Shown here piece by piece: positions 24,729-33,484 of a stretch of 52,850 bases of DNA; the stretch's first letter is position 1, and every line of letters begins with the position of its first letter. Location of the stretch: positions 1 to 52,850 of the forward strand of contig JAKITD010000013.1 of the NCBI GenBank assembly GCA_021648265.1, in the 5' to 3' direction. Position numbers and translations under genes: made by a program. Below the pieces are notes generated by a model. The model was not told the origin of the DNA, made no database searches, and saw nothing but the letters and a program-made list of their open reading frames with translations. Source of the stretch: Flavobacteriaceae bacterium. Its GTDB lineage: Bacteria; Bacteroidota; Bacteroidia; Flavobacteriales; Flavobacteriaceae.

Positions 24729-24873
24729 TTATCAAATATCTTATAATACTTTGTTAAAATGATAAATATATGTAACATTTCTTAATTTGTTACGTCTATA
24801 CAATAGAAATATTTCTTTCTTTACTGTGTGATTTTTACGTTGATGGTTAGTGTTAATAATCGCAGTAAAGTTT

Positions 24874-24901
24874 CAAGCCCAAAGTTTATTCTTTGGGCTT
24901 G
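24874..24901. terminator. Hairpin between the CoA-binding and DUF808 genes
   Basis: A perfect 11 bp stem CAAGCCCAAAG (24874-24884) and CTTTGGGCTTG (24891-24901), loop TTTATT. It lies 31 nt beyond the DUF808 stop on the minus strand, and the following AAACTTTACT is only weakly U-rich. Confidence 0.6.
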
Positions 24902-24932
24902 TTTGTTAAAGAACCTAAAGCCCGTTACCTGT

Positions 24933-25802
24933 TTATTTTCTTATTTCCTTCACCAATTCAACTAAAATATAAGCAACAAATCCAACAGCCAATCCCATAA
25001 TTAATTCGGAAACTATTGAAGGTATCGAATGAAAGAAATCGTAAACCTGAGGGATATTATGAACAAACATTCCGCCACCCACCAATAGCATTGCAATGGT
25101 TCCAACTATTGCTAATAATTGAATTAGTTTAGGTAAAACCCAAATATGTGTCATTCCAACTCCGTACCATATTTTTTTTGCTAACCCTTTTTTATTTTCA
25201 GAAATTTCAACCATTTTAAAACCACCGTCGTCCATCCGAACCATTAAAGCAACAATACCATAAACTCCAACAGTTGCAATAATTGCCACAATAGTAACAA
25301 CAATAATTTGAGTAAATAATTCAAATTCTGAAACTGTCCCTAAAGCGATCATTATAATTTCTAACGAAAGAATGAAATCGGTAATAATGGCTGATTTTAT
25401 TTTAGATTTTTCAGCAATAAGCAGCTCTTCTTCTGTTCTAATATTTTTAAAATCTACTCGTTTATATTTTTTATGAAAGAAGGTATGGATAATTTTTTCA
25501 ACTCCCTCAAAACTTAAATAAACACCACCAAGTAATAAAATAGGCACAATTGCTTGAGGTAAAAAAGCACTTAGTAAAAAGGCAAACGGAAGGATAATTA
25601 ACTTATTTAAAAAAGACCCTTTGGTAATTGCCCAAATTACGGGTAACTCTCTGGAGGCTCTAAAACTGGAAGCTTTCTCTGCTCCTACTGCCAAATCATC
25701 GCCTAGAACACCTGCTGTTTTTTTAGTGGCAACTTTGGTCATCACGGTAACATCTCCCATTAAAGAAGCAATATCATCTAAAAGCGCAAAAAATCCTGAC
25801 AT
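24933..25802 (-). CDS. DUF808 (YedI-like) membrane protein
   Basis: A 289-residue polytopic membrane protein. DUF808 markers are SGFFALLDDIASLMGDVTVM, TKVATKKTAGVLGDDLAVGA, PVIWAITKGSFLNKLIILP and LGGVYLSFEGVEKIIHTFFH. About seven hydrophobic segments follow (ILPFAFLLSAFLPQAIVPILL, IVVTIVAIIATVGVYGIVAL and others). The function is unknown. It is monocistronic. Confidence 0.88.
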   Translation of the reverse strand: MSGFFALLDDIASLMGDVTVMTKVATKKTAGVLGDDLAVGAEKASSFRASRELPVIWAITKGSFLNKLIILPFAFLLSAFLPQAIVPILLLGGVYLSFEGVEKIIHTFFHKKYKRVDFKNIRTEEELLIAEKSKIKSAIITDFILSLEIIMIALGTVSEFELFTQIIVVTIVAIIATVGVYGIVALMVRMDDGGFKMVEISENKKGLAKKIWYGVGMTHIWVLPKLIQLLAIVGTIAMLLVGGGMFVHNIPQVYDFFHSIPSIVSELIMGLAVGFVAYILVELVKEIRK

Positions 25803-25895
25803 AAATAAACTTTTATTATAAGAACAAAGTTAAGCTATTGTTTAGAAAATTTTATAAAACTGAAATTATTGAAGTTTAAATAAACCGAGAGTTAT

Positions 25896-25926
25896 AAAAA
25901 AAGACATCCTATTTTCACAGGATGCC
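25896..25926 (-). terminator. Terminator of the btuB-BtuG unit
   Basis: GACATCCT (25903-25910) pairs with AGGATGCC (25919-25926), allowing one G-T pair, around ATTTTCAC. On the minus strand it is followed by seven T (25896-25902), 34 nt after the stop at 25961. Confidence 0.7.
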
Positions 25927-25960
25927 TTCAGTATAACAATTTTTCGTATTCAATTATTGT

Positions 25961-27166
25961 CTAATTATTAAAATAAACACCTCCTGGGATAATACCAACT
26001 TCAATACTTTCAATTTCAAGATTGGTGGTTAAATCAAATATTTTTAAAGTTCCGTTACTATTAAAATCTGCGGCATCTGTTGCAAATAACTTTCCATCGT
26101 TTGCAGTCATAGAATAGAAGAAACCTGAAATAATACTTGCAGAAGGTAATTCGGTACTGCTAGCTTCCTTACTATAAACCGCTCCATTTAAACTATAGAT
26201 TAAATTAACATCGTCCATTGTTAAGCCACTTGGATGTTCGGTTGTTTCAAAATTAAAAGTTTGTGAAACGGTGTCAGAATCAACATCAATTTCTACTAAT
26301 TCTCCGTTGGTTTCATTTCCTGTAAATTCTGGATTTCCTCCACAAAGAACCCATAAGCTACCGCTTAAAATCACCATAGAATTTGGAACATCACCAACAG
26401 TAATTGTTGTTAAAAATGTATTTGTTTCGGTGTTAAAAACAGATATTATATTATTTTGTCCCCAGCCTCCTTTGTGAGCAACATATAATTTACCTCTACT
26501 TATAAGTACATTCTCTGGTCCAAAATCGACCGAAATTGTTTCAATAACCTCGTTGGTTATCAAGTCTATTATAGCAATAAAATCATCCGAATTATCACCA
26601 GGATCACCCCAATTACTCACATAACCAAAGTTTCCTTCTGAAACAAAAAATCTGGGATTATCCAATCCGTCCGAAATAGTTGCAATACTCTCAAAAGTGT
26701 ATCTATTTACAACTTCAATTTTATGTGAATTATTTATAACAATATAAGCTTTTCCATCATTAAAACCCATAGACTGAACAACATTACCTAAATCGGTTTC
26801 ATTTACATTATTAAAAATAGCTTGTTCTACGTAACTGTAATCTTCAGAGATAAAAGATACGGTTCCCGTTCCTGTTCCAAAAGGCCCTTCGTTGGTAACA
26901 AATAATCCATTTTGAAAATCTCCCAAAAATGAATCTGTTGGGTCTGTACCGTTTTCACATTCCGTTAGATTATTTATACCATCACCATCACAATCTTCTA
27001 AACCTAAAGAATTATCAGGATTCTCTGTTAAAAGCACACAAATATCTACTGTACCATCTATTACATCTTCACATGTTGGTAAAGTAACAACATCATCATC
27101 ACTGCTACAAGATGTCAAAATTAAAGTGGCAATTAATACATAAGTAATTCTTTTTAATAGTTTCAT
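25961..27166 (-). CDS. BtuG-like surface lipoprotein, YncE/DUF5074-type beta-propeller with a thrombospondin type 3 insert
   Basis: A 401-residue lipoprotein. The signal peptide ends LILTSCSSDDDVV, where a lipobox Cys followed by Asp residues is a Bacteroidota surface-export signal. Residues about 50-80 contain a Ca-binding thrombospondin type 3 motif (DCDGDGINNLTECENGTD). The rest is a seven-bladed YncE-like propeller (FVTNEGPFGTGTGTVSF, GYVSNWGDPGDNSDDF, VAHKGGWGQNNIISVF, LWVLCGGNPEFTG). In Bacteroides, BtuG is a surface propeller lipoprotein that binds cobalamin very tightly and passes it to BtuB. The gene is 5 nt from the btuB-like gene under the same riboswitch, so this role is likely. 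Confidence 0.85.
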   Translation of the reverse strand: MKLLKRITYVLIATLILTSCSSDDDVVTLPTCEDVIDGTVDICVLLTENPDNSLGLEDCDGDGINNLTECENGTDPTDSFLGDFQNGLFVTNEGPFGTGTGTVSFISEDYSYVEQAIFNNVNETDLGNVVQSMGFNDGKAYIVINNSHKIEVVNRYTFESIATISDGLDNPRFFVSEGNFGYVSNWGDPGDNSDDFIAIIDLITNEVIETISVDFGPENVLISRGKLYVAHKGGWGQNNIISVFNTETNTFLTTITVGDVPNSMVILSGSLWVLCGGNPEFTGNETNGELVEIDVDSDTVSQTFNFETTEHPSGLTMDDVNLIYSLNGAVYSKEASSTELPSASIISGFFYSMTANDGKLFATDAADFNSNGTLKIFDLTTNLEIESIEVGIIPGGVYFNN

Positions 27167-27171
27167 TTTTT

Positions 27172-29001
27172 TTAAAATTTAAAGTTTATAAAGGTTTGAA
27201 AATTTCTGTTAGGCATCGGCCTGTATGCAACATTTTCGTAATATTTATTAAAAATGTTGTTTAACTTTATTCCTATTTTTATAGGAAATTTATTTTTTTG
27301 AAATGTATAATCTATTCCGAAGTTTGAAACCGAATATGCTTCTACTATTCCTAAATTATCGGTAGTAGTAAATACCGTTCCATTATATAATAATTGATAG
27401 TAGGCTGAAATATTGTTGAAGGTATAGTTAAGCAAACTAGTTGTTTTATGATATGGAACATAAATAAGTTGCTTGTCCTTTTCTTTATCAATAGCCGAAG
27501 TATAAGCGTAATTTATTGACGTAGAAAATTGGTGTTCTTTAAATGCTATTAAATAGTTTGCAGAAACTTCTGCACCATAATTTTCTGCTTCCGAAATATT
27601 TATCGGCATCCACAAACCACTATCAGAAGGTTGCCATTTTATCAAATTTGTTGAAGTAATGTAAAATGCGTTCAATTGAAACTGAAAATTTTTCCAAGTA
27701 AATTTATTACCAAAATCTGCTTGATAAGAAGTTTCTGGTTGTAGATTTTTATTTCCGCCAGCATCCCAGAACAAATCATTAAAAGTTGGCACTCGGTAAT
27801 TTTTGGAACCATTTAATGTTACCGAATACCAATTTAATAATTGATAACTTACATCGAAGGCAACTAAAAATGGATTCTTAAATTCATTTAAAAATTCTTG
27901 ACGCAAATTTAATCCGTAACTTAGTTTTTTACTTACTTGATGTTTCAGTAAAAAAACGGCAGCCAAAGTATTTCGGTCGTTATTTCCTATATTACTTCCT
28001 TCCGAATTTATATAGGTATAATTTAATACCGAACTAATTTTTAGATTATCCAACAGATTGTATTCCAATAAATAATCGCCAATAAACGTGTTCGATTTAC
28101 CTTCAAAAAAAAACTCTTTTTCTTTGTTCGGAGAATACCGATAGCGTTCAAAAAGGTGCGCTACTTTTAAGGTAGAACTTAATTTATTCCTGTTAGTTTT
28201 CCAACTTACAAGGTTACGTGTAGTTATATCCTTATAGTTATCATTGGAAGGTGCAGTAATACTTCCCGAAAAATTACGGTCGCTTACAAAGTAATTACTA
28301 TTCCAGCTTAAGAAACCTTTTTTTGTTTTCGAACCTGCGTTTGCTGAAATATTAAGTCTTGAAAATTCACCATTTTCATTTTTCTGATCTAAGTTTATAA
28401 AATCATAATCATTTTCAGAATCTATAAAATCAATACCCAAATCAAAATATTTTTTTTCGTTAGATTGTACCGTTTTAAAATTCCCTAATAAGGTCGAAAA
28501 GCTTCCGTAGCCAATATTAAGATCATTTTTATGCTGTTTTTTAAATACTAAATCGTTGTTTAAATGAATGCTCCCACCTACAGCTCCACTCCCATATTGA
28601 GTACTTCCGCCTCCGCTTCGTATAATAATATTATTGAATGAATTTATTGAAATGGTATTAAAATCGGTTTGTCCCGTTAGGTTTGAGTTTATATTAATAC
28701 CGTTCCAGATTACAGCGGTTTGTGCCGCATTGGTTCCTCTAAAAGATGGTGAAGAAACCATTCCGTAACCATTTTCTTTAAAATATATAGTGGAGTTTAA
28801 GCGTAATACGTCTGTGAGTGAAGCCGAATTTCGTTCAATTAACGTGTCAGATATTTTGGTAAGCTTATAGCCGCTTGCGTATTCGTTTAATTTAGAATCT
28901 AGGATCAAAACTTCCTTTAATTCCTGAATAGAATCCAATTGTGCATACAAAGGTGTAGCACAAAAAAATGTAATTAATATAAAATGATAAAATCGACTCA
29001 T
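27172..29001 (-). CDS. btuB: TonB-dependent cobalamin receptor, BtuB-like
   Basis: A 609-residue outer-membrane receptor: signal peptide (ITFFCATPLYAQ), an N-terminal plug (LTDVLRLNSTIYFKENG, PSFRGTNAAQTAVIWNGIN, IIIRSGGGSTQYGSGAVGGS), then a beta-barrel of about 22 strands ending in aromatic Phe (FQTFINFKF). YRVPTFNDLFWDAGGNKNLQ is the receptor family signature. It imports a large ligand across the outer membrane with TonB energy. A cobalamin riboswitch immediately upstream makes B12 or another corrinoid the ligand. It is co-transcribed with the BtuG-like gene. Confidence 0.93.
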   Translation of the reverse strand: MSRFYHFILITFFCATPLYAQLDSIQELKEVLILDSKLNEYASGYKLTKISDTLIERNSASLTDVLRLNSTIYFKENGYGMVSSPSFRGTNAAQTAVIWNGININSNLTGQTDFNTISINSFNNIIIRSGGGSTQYGSGAVGGSIHLNNDLVFKKQHKNDLNIGYGSFSTLLGNFKTVQSNEKKYFDLGIDFIDSENDYDFINLDQKNENGEFSRLNISANAGSKTKKGFLSWNSNYFVSDRNFSGSITAPSNDNYKDITTRNLVSWKTNRNKLSSTLKVAHLFERYRYSPNKEKEFFFEGKSNTFIGDYLLEYNLLDNLKISSVLNYTYINSEGSNIGNNDRNTLAAVFLLKHQVSKKLSYGLNLRQEFLNEFKNPFLVAFDVSYQLLNWYSVTLNGSKNYRVPTFNDLFWDAGGNKNLQPETSYQADFGNKFTWKNFQFQLNAFYITSTNLIKWQPSDSGLWMPINISEAENYGAEVSANYLIAFKEHQFSTSINYAYTSAIDKEKDKQLIYVPYHKTTSLLNYTFNNISAYYQLLYNGTVFTTTDNLGIVEAYSVSNFGIDYTFQKNKFPIKIGIKLNNIFNKYYENVAYRPMPNRNFQTFINFKF

Positions 29002-29045
29002 ATTTCCCTTGCTTTTATCCCGAAAGCTTACTGTTAAATTATAAA

Positions 29046-29265
29046 TATGGCAGGTCTCCTGGCTCTCTTTTTAACTAATTGCCTTCCCATCCCGAAACGT
29101 CGGGACAGTGACTTAAGATTATTAGTTATTCTCAATTATAAATTGAAAATCAGATTACAGTTGCGGGAACAGCTTCGGAATTAAACCGAATTCCCTTTTA
29201 AGAGTTTGTCTGTTCGAGCGCAGTCGAGAACTAATTCTCTTACGTAAACTCAACAAACATCACTC
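29046..29265 (-). ncRNA. Cobalamin riboswitch
   Basis: Reading the minus strand: GAATTCGGTTTAATTCCGAA is followed by GCTGTTCCCGCAACTGTAA (29154-29172), then CACTGTCCCGA and GGGATGGGAAGGC, then the B12 box GCCAGGAGACCTGCC (29049-29063). This is the conserved core of the cobalamin riboswitch, ending 45 nt before the btuB ATG, so it likely controls translation or transcription in response to adenosylcobalamin. Two peripheral stems are repeat-like: TCCCGACGTTTCGGGA between the CACTG and GGGAAGG segments, and TCTCGACTGCGCTCGAA (29208-29230) inside the GAGTTT-AAACTC arm. Exact 5' boundary is approximate. Confidence 0.93.
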
Positions 29266-29279
29266 ACCAAAATTCTCTG

Positions 29280-29287
29280 CAAAAGTA
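29280..29287 (-). promoter_or_regulatory. -7 element upstream of the riboswitch
   Basis: On the minus strand TACTTTTG fits TAnnTTTG and would start transcription just ahead of the riboswitch core. No TTTG box at -33 is evident. Confidence 0.4.
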
Positions 29288-29346
29288 ACATTTTATTTAA
29301 TTGACTATTCTATTAAGTAACAATTATTTTATTTAATTTCTTTGTG

Positions 29347-29354
29347 TAGCTTTG
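29347..29354 (+). promoter_or_regulatory. TAGCTTTG -7-like box in a CTTTGTG repeat before btuF
   Basis: CTTTGTGTAGCTTTGTG (29340-29356) contains TAGCTTTG, 41 nt before the btuF ATG. The same kind of word precedes btuC and btuD. A second CTTTG follows at 29361. Confidence 0.4.
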
Positions 29355-29395
29355 TGCCTTCTTTGAACCCTTTGTAGTTTAACAAAATAACATTT

Positions 29396-30532
29396 ATGAT
29401 TAAAAATATATTTTTCCTATTCCTTTTCGCTTCTATTTTTTCTTGTAATGAAAAAGTAAAGGATGAAAAACTTTCTGAAAAAACAATTAAAAATTCAAAC
29501 ATAGAATTCGCTAAAGGATTTGATATCTCCTACCACGAGGGCTATAAAATTATCACTTTAAAAAATGCTTGGCCAGGAGCTGATAAAGAATTTAAATATG
29601 CTTTAATTGAAAGCGGAATCGTTTTAGAATCTCCCGAAGAATATGATGCTATTGTTACCATTCCGATAGACGAAATTGTGGTAACCTCAACCACTCACAT
29701 TCCTTCTTTAGAAATGTTACACATTGAAGAAACCTTAATTGGCTTTCCTAATTTGGATTATATTTCTTCAGAAAAAACAAGAAAACGTATTACTGAAGGG
29801 CACTTAGTAGAACTCGGAAAAAATGAAGCCATCAACACCGAAGTACTTATTGAAATCAATCCAGATTTAGTGGTTGGCTTTGCTGTTGATGGTAATAACA
29901 AGCCGCTAAACACCATCAAAAAAACAGGAATTCCGGTAGTTTATAATGGCGATTGGACCGAAACAACGCCTCTCGGAAAAGCAGAATGGATTAAGTTTTT
30001 TGCAGCTTTTTATAATAAAGAAGAAAAAGCCAACGAGCTATTTACAGAAATAAAAACCGAGTATAAAAAAGCAAAAAAGCTGGCAGAAAATGCAAAATCC
30101 ACTCCTACCGTTTTAATAGGTGCGATGTACAAGGATGTTTGGTATGTACCACAAGGAAAAAGCTGGGCAGCACAATTTATTACTGATGCTAACGGAAATT
30201 ATCTTTGGAGTAATACCGAAGGGACAGGAAGCCTATCTTTAAGTTTAGAAAGTGTTTTAGACAAAGCAGAACACGCAGAAATTTGGATAGGACCAAGTTA
30301 TTATACCAATTTAAAACAGCTTCAAAAAGCACACGCGGTTTACGAACAGTTTGATGCTTTTAAAATTAATAAAGTATATAGCTTTACCAATAAAGTAGGA
30401 GAAACTGGCGGACTTTTATATTTTGAATTAGCTCCCAACCGTCCTGATATTGTTTTAAATGATATGATTAAAATTTTGCATCCAGAGTTGTTACCTGATT
30501 ATGAGTTATACTTTTTTGATAAACTGAAGTAG
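29396..30532 (+). CDS. btuF: ABC transporter substrate-binding lipoprotein, BtuF-like
   Basis: A 378-residue class III periplasmic binding protein. A lipoprotein signal ends ASIFSCNEK (Cys about 17). The fold follows the BtuF/FecB pattern: VVTSTTHIPSLEMLHIEETL, LVELGKNEAINTEVLIEINP, DLVVGFAVDG, GIPVVYNGDWTETTPLGKAEW and a final helix-rich lobe (RPDIVLNDMIKILHPELL). It would bind cobalamin delivered through BtuB and hand it to BtuCD. It is divergent from btuB but has no riboswitch of its own. The btuC start is 244 nt downstream, an unusually long gap for such a set. Confidence 0.88.
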   Translation: MIKNIFFLFLFASIFSCNEKVKDEKLSEKTIKNSNIEFAKGFDISYHEGYKIITLKNAWPGADKEFKYALIESGIVLESPEEYDAIVTIPIDEIVVTSTTHIPSLEMLHIEETLIGFPNLDYISSEKTRKRITEGHLVELGKNEAINTEVLIEINPDLVVGFAVDGNNKPLNTIKKTGIPVVYNGDWTETTPLGKAEWIKFFAAFYNKEEKANELFTEIKTEYKKAKKLAENAKSTPTVLIGAMYKDVWYVPQGKSWAAQFITDANGNYLWSNTEGTGSLSLSLESVLDKAEHAEIWIGPSYYTNLKQLQKAHAVYEQFDAFKINKVYSFTNKVGETGGLLYFELAPNRPDIVLNDMIKILHPELLPDYELYFFDKLK

Positions 30533-30705
30533 AAATTATTATACTGATATACTTATAGTTACACAAAGTTTTAAAAAAACTCCTAGTAAAATTTATTTGT
30601 CAGTCTGCTCCAGCAATCATTCGTGATAATTAGTGTAATTCGTGTCCTTTTTAAAATCTGCCCATACATACATTTTTTTCTAAGAGACTTCTTTAAAACT
30701 TTGTG

Positions 30706-30713
30706 TAACTTTG
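30706..30713 (+). promoter_or_regulatory. TAACTTTG -7-like box in a CTTTGTG repeat before btuC
   Basis: CTTTGTGTAACTTTG (30699-30713) holds TAACTTTG, 63 nt before the TTG start of btuC. The btuF-btuC gap also has the words GTTACACAAAG and ATTAGTGTAATTCGTG, both repeat-like. A strong TTTG -33 box is not present. Confidence 0.4.
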
Positions 30714-30776
30714 CATTTCACTTCGCATCCCGATAGTTATTAGGACTGTGTTATAACAAAAACCTCTTATTAATTA

Positions 30777-31808
30777 TTGAAAACCCAAAAATCATATAAA
30801 ACCCATTTTCTAGTTTTAGGAATTCTATTACTACTTTCATTTTTGCTAAATGTTAGTTTGGGGTCGGTTGCTATTCCTTTTAGCGAAATCATTTCTGCAC
30901 TTTTTGGAGGAGAAACCTCAAAAGCTTCCTGGGAATTTATCATCTTAGATTATCGGTTACCAAAAGCAATTACTGCGATTTTAGCAGGTGGCGGATTGGC
31001 AGTTTCAGGATTGTTAATGCAGACACTTTTTAGAAATCCGTTGGCAGGTCCTTTTGTTTTAGGATTGAGTAGTGGTGCGAGTTTAGGAGTTGCTATTTTA
31101 ATATTAGGAGCAGGAATTTTTGGCGGTGCTATAGGCGGATTATTACTAAGTTCTTGGAGCCTAGTCATCGCTTCTGCCTTGGGAAGTTTTTTAGTGTTGT
31201 TAGCTGTCTTATCGGTTTCTTTTAAGGTAAAAGACACAATGACTTTACTCATAATCGGATTGATGTTTGGTAGTGTTACCGCTGCAATCGTATCGGTTCT
31301 CTCCTACTTTAGTAATGCCGAACAATTACAGCAATTTGTATTCTGGAGTTTCGGAACTTTAGGAAATGTTTCATGGCAGGGGATTTTTATATTATTTACC
31401 AGTGTTGTTATTGGGTTGGGATTAAGTATTATTTCAGTAAAACCACTAAACGCATTATTATTAGGTGAAAACTATGCGAGAAGTATGGGAATCAATATTA
31501 AAAAAACAACCCTTTTTATCATATTAGCAACGAGTTTATTAGCGGGTGGAATTACTGCCTTTGCAGGACCCATTGCTTTTGTAGGCTTGGCAGTTCCGCA
31601 TTTAACTCGGCAGTATTTTACGACTTCCAATCATTTAATTTTACTGCCAGCGGTTTTGCTTAGTGGCGCTGTATTAATGTTATTATGTGATACCGTAGCA
31701 CAATTACCGTTTACTGAATACACCTTACCAATTAATGCAATAACGTCCTTGATTGGTGCGCCAGTGGTAATTTGGTTGCTGGTTAGGAAGCGGAAAATGT
31801 TATTTTAA
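30777..31808 (+). CDS. btuC: FecCD-family ABC permease, BtuC-like
   Basis: A 343-residue inner-membrane permease with about ten helices. Family motifs are YRLPKAITAILAGGGLAVSG, LFRNPLAGPFVLGLSSGASLG, GLMFGSVTAAIVSVLSYFSN, LLGENYARSMGINIKKT and AGPIAFVGLAVPHLTRQ. It forms the translocation path for cobalamin or a siderophore; the riboswitch-linked neighbours favour cobalamin. The start is TTG at 30777, since the first in-frame ATG would remove the first two helices. Confidence 0.9.
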   Translation: MKTQKSYKTHFLVLGILLLLSFLLNVSLGSVAIPFSEIISALFGGETSKASWEFIILDYRLPKAITAILAGGGLAVSGLLMQTLFRNPLAGPFVLGLSSGASLGVAILILGAGIFGGAIGGLLLSSWSLVIASALGSFLVLLAVLSVSFKVKDTMTLLIIGLMFGSVTAAIVSVLSYFSNAEQLQQFVFWSFGTLGNVSWQGIFILFTSVVIGLGLSIISVKPLNALLLGENYARSMGINIKKTTLFIILATSLLAGGITAFAGPIAFVGLAVPHLTRQYFTTSNHLILLPAVLLSGAVLMLLCDTVAQLPFTEYTLPINAITSLIGAPVVIWLLVRKRKMLF

Positions 31809-31893
31809 AATTATAACACAAAGAACTACGAAGACTCACAAAGTTCCACAAAGAAAGAGTCAAAGGACTTCGTGCAACTTTGTGTACTTTGTG

Positions 31894-31901
31894 TAACTTT
31901 G
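31894..31901 (+). promoter_or_regulatory. TAACTTTG -7-like box in a CTTTGTG repeat before btuD
   Basis: ACTTTGTGTAACTTTGTG (31886-31903) contains TAACTTTG, 37 nt before the btuD start. It is part of a longer stretch of CTTTGTG/CACAAAG words filling 31812-31905. Confidence 0.4.
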
Positions 31902-31937
31902 TGCTACAACTAAATGGTCGCATCAATTTAAAAATGA

Positions 31938-32729
31938 GTGAAAAACAATAAAGAAAATATAGTTATTGAAGCTTCCTGTTTAAATGTAGGTTATATCACA
32001 AAAAAGAAAAACCTAGTAATTTCTGAAGGAATCAATTTTTCAATTAAACAAGGAGAATTGATTGGATTGGTTGGAACTAACGGTATTGGAAAATCTACAT
32101 TATTAAGGACTTTAGCTGGTATGCAACCTTTATTAGAAGGTGTTATTTCAATAAACGGAAAAACATTAAATAATATTTCAGCTTCAGAATTAGCTTCCGA
32201 TTTAAGTGTTGTTTTAACCGAAACTCCTGCTTCTCAAAATCTTTCAGTTTTAGAATTAGTTTCCTTAGGAAGACATCCATATACCAATTGGGTAGGCAGC
32301 CTTTCTGAAAACGATCAAGAAATTATCAATACAGCTATTTCGTCCACCAAAATTGAAGAATTACTTCATAAAAAATGTTATGAATTGAGTGATGGTCAGT
32401 TACAAAAGGTATTAATTGCACGGGCATTAGCACAAAATACTCCCATAATTTTGTTAGACGAACCCACCACACATTTAGATATATTTCATAGAGCTTCCGT
32501 TTTAAAACTATTGAAAAAGTTAGCTTCAAAGAACGAAAAAACCATCCTTTTTTCAACCCACGAAATAGATTTAGCGATTCAAGTTTCAGATAAAATGTTG
32601 GTAATGACAAAGGGTAACACATTCTTTAATACTCCTGATAATCTAATATCACAAGGTTGTTTTAATGATTTATTTCCTGAAGAAATCATTAGTTTTGACA
32701 CCCACTTAAAACGTTTTGTTTTAAAATAA
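31938..32729 (+). CDS. btuD: ABC transporter ATP-binding protein, BtuD-like
   Basis: A 263-residue cytosolic ATPase: GLVGTNGIGKSTLLRTLAG (Walker A about 49-56), the signature ELSDGQLQKVLIARALA (LSDGQ instead of LSGGQ), IILLDEPTTHLDI (Walker B) and LFSTHEIDLAI (H-loop His). VVLTETPASQNLSVLELVSL is the Q-loop region of the iron/B12 subfamily. It powers the BtuC permease. It opens with GTG at 31938. An ATG at 31934 starts a frame, MSEKQ, that stops at once; one more A in the A5 run would join it as MSEKNNKENIV, suggesting a single-base loss near the start. Confidence 0.9.
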   Translation: MKNNKENIVIEASCLNVGYITKKKNLVISEGINFSIKQGELIGLVGTNGIGKSTLLRTLAGMQPLLEGVISINGKTLNNISASELASDLSVVLTETPASQNLSVLELVSLGRHPYTNWVGSLSENDQEIINTAISSTKIEELLHKKCYELSDGQLQKVLIARALAQNTPIILLDEPTTHLDIFHRASVLKLLKKLASKNEKTILFSTHEIDLAIQVSDKMLVMTKGNTFFNTPDNLISQGCFNDLFPEEIISFDTHLKRFVLK

Positions 32730-32753
32730 GTACTTTCGTATTCCCAATTTGAA

Positions 32754-33467
32754 ATGATCATTACTTTGAAACCAAAAACCTATTATTTTATCCTATTTCA
32801 ACTGCTTTTTATAAGTACTTGTTTCTCGCAGTCCTTTATAAAAACTTGATTATTACTTTAGAAAATATTTTTACCGAAGAGCAGGGTTTAAAAATTTATA
32901 ATCCAAAATTCTTGGTGTTTGATGTTGATAAATTTTTATGGCTTTTTGGAAAATAAAATACTAATTTTAAATGTAGGAGAAGACAATCATTTATTACAAC
33001 GGTTTAATGGAGCTAATTTTGACAATATTCCTTTGCCAGATACTCATTTAGTAGCAAGTCAAGATATTTATCTAACAAAATTAAATGATGGATTGATCTA
33101 TGCTGTTTTTAAAAAACATCAAGATTCTAGACTTTATATTCTACATCCTAAAACTGTTATTTTTAAAGATTATAAAGAAAATATTGCCATACAGGATACC
33201 GATAAAAATTACAGGAAGTTTTTCCGTTTTTCTAAAAACCTCCATCAAACCAGATTTTTCATACCATAAAAAATAATATTATATCGCCACTTGCAACAAT
33301 AACTAATATTGAAGTGTTTGATATTTTAGGAAGAGTAATTACAACTACAACCGTAGCAAACAAATTTAGTTGTCAATTAGATTTATCTAATCTTAACAAA
33401 GCGATGTATTTTGTACAGGTTAGTACAAATGATGGCAGTGTTACAAAACGTATTATTAAAAAATAAC
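32754..33467 (+). pseudogene. Shattered T9SS-secreted protein gene
   Basis: Fragments of one gene in different frames. An ATG at 32754 starts a signal peptide (TYYFILFQLLFISTCFSQS) and stops within 32 codons. FTEEQGLKIYNPKFLVFDVD then KFLWLFGK in another frame resembles the first blade of two-component-regulator propellers. An open 33000-33269 piece follows (NHLLQRFNGANFDNIPLPDT to NLHQTRFFIP). From 33270 on, in phase with that piece but beyond its TAA, comes a type A sorting domain (IEVFDILGRVITTTT, MYFVQVSTNDGS, KRIIKK) ending at 33467. At least two frameshifts and one stop disrupt it. A terminator-like hairpin follows. Confidence 0.75.
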
Positions 33468-33484
33468 GCATTGTTTTTGCATTT

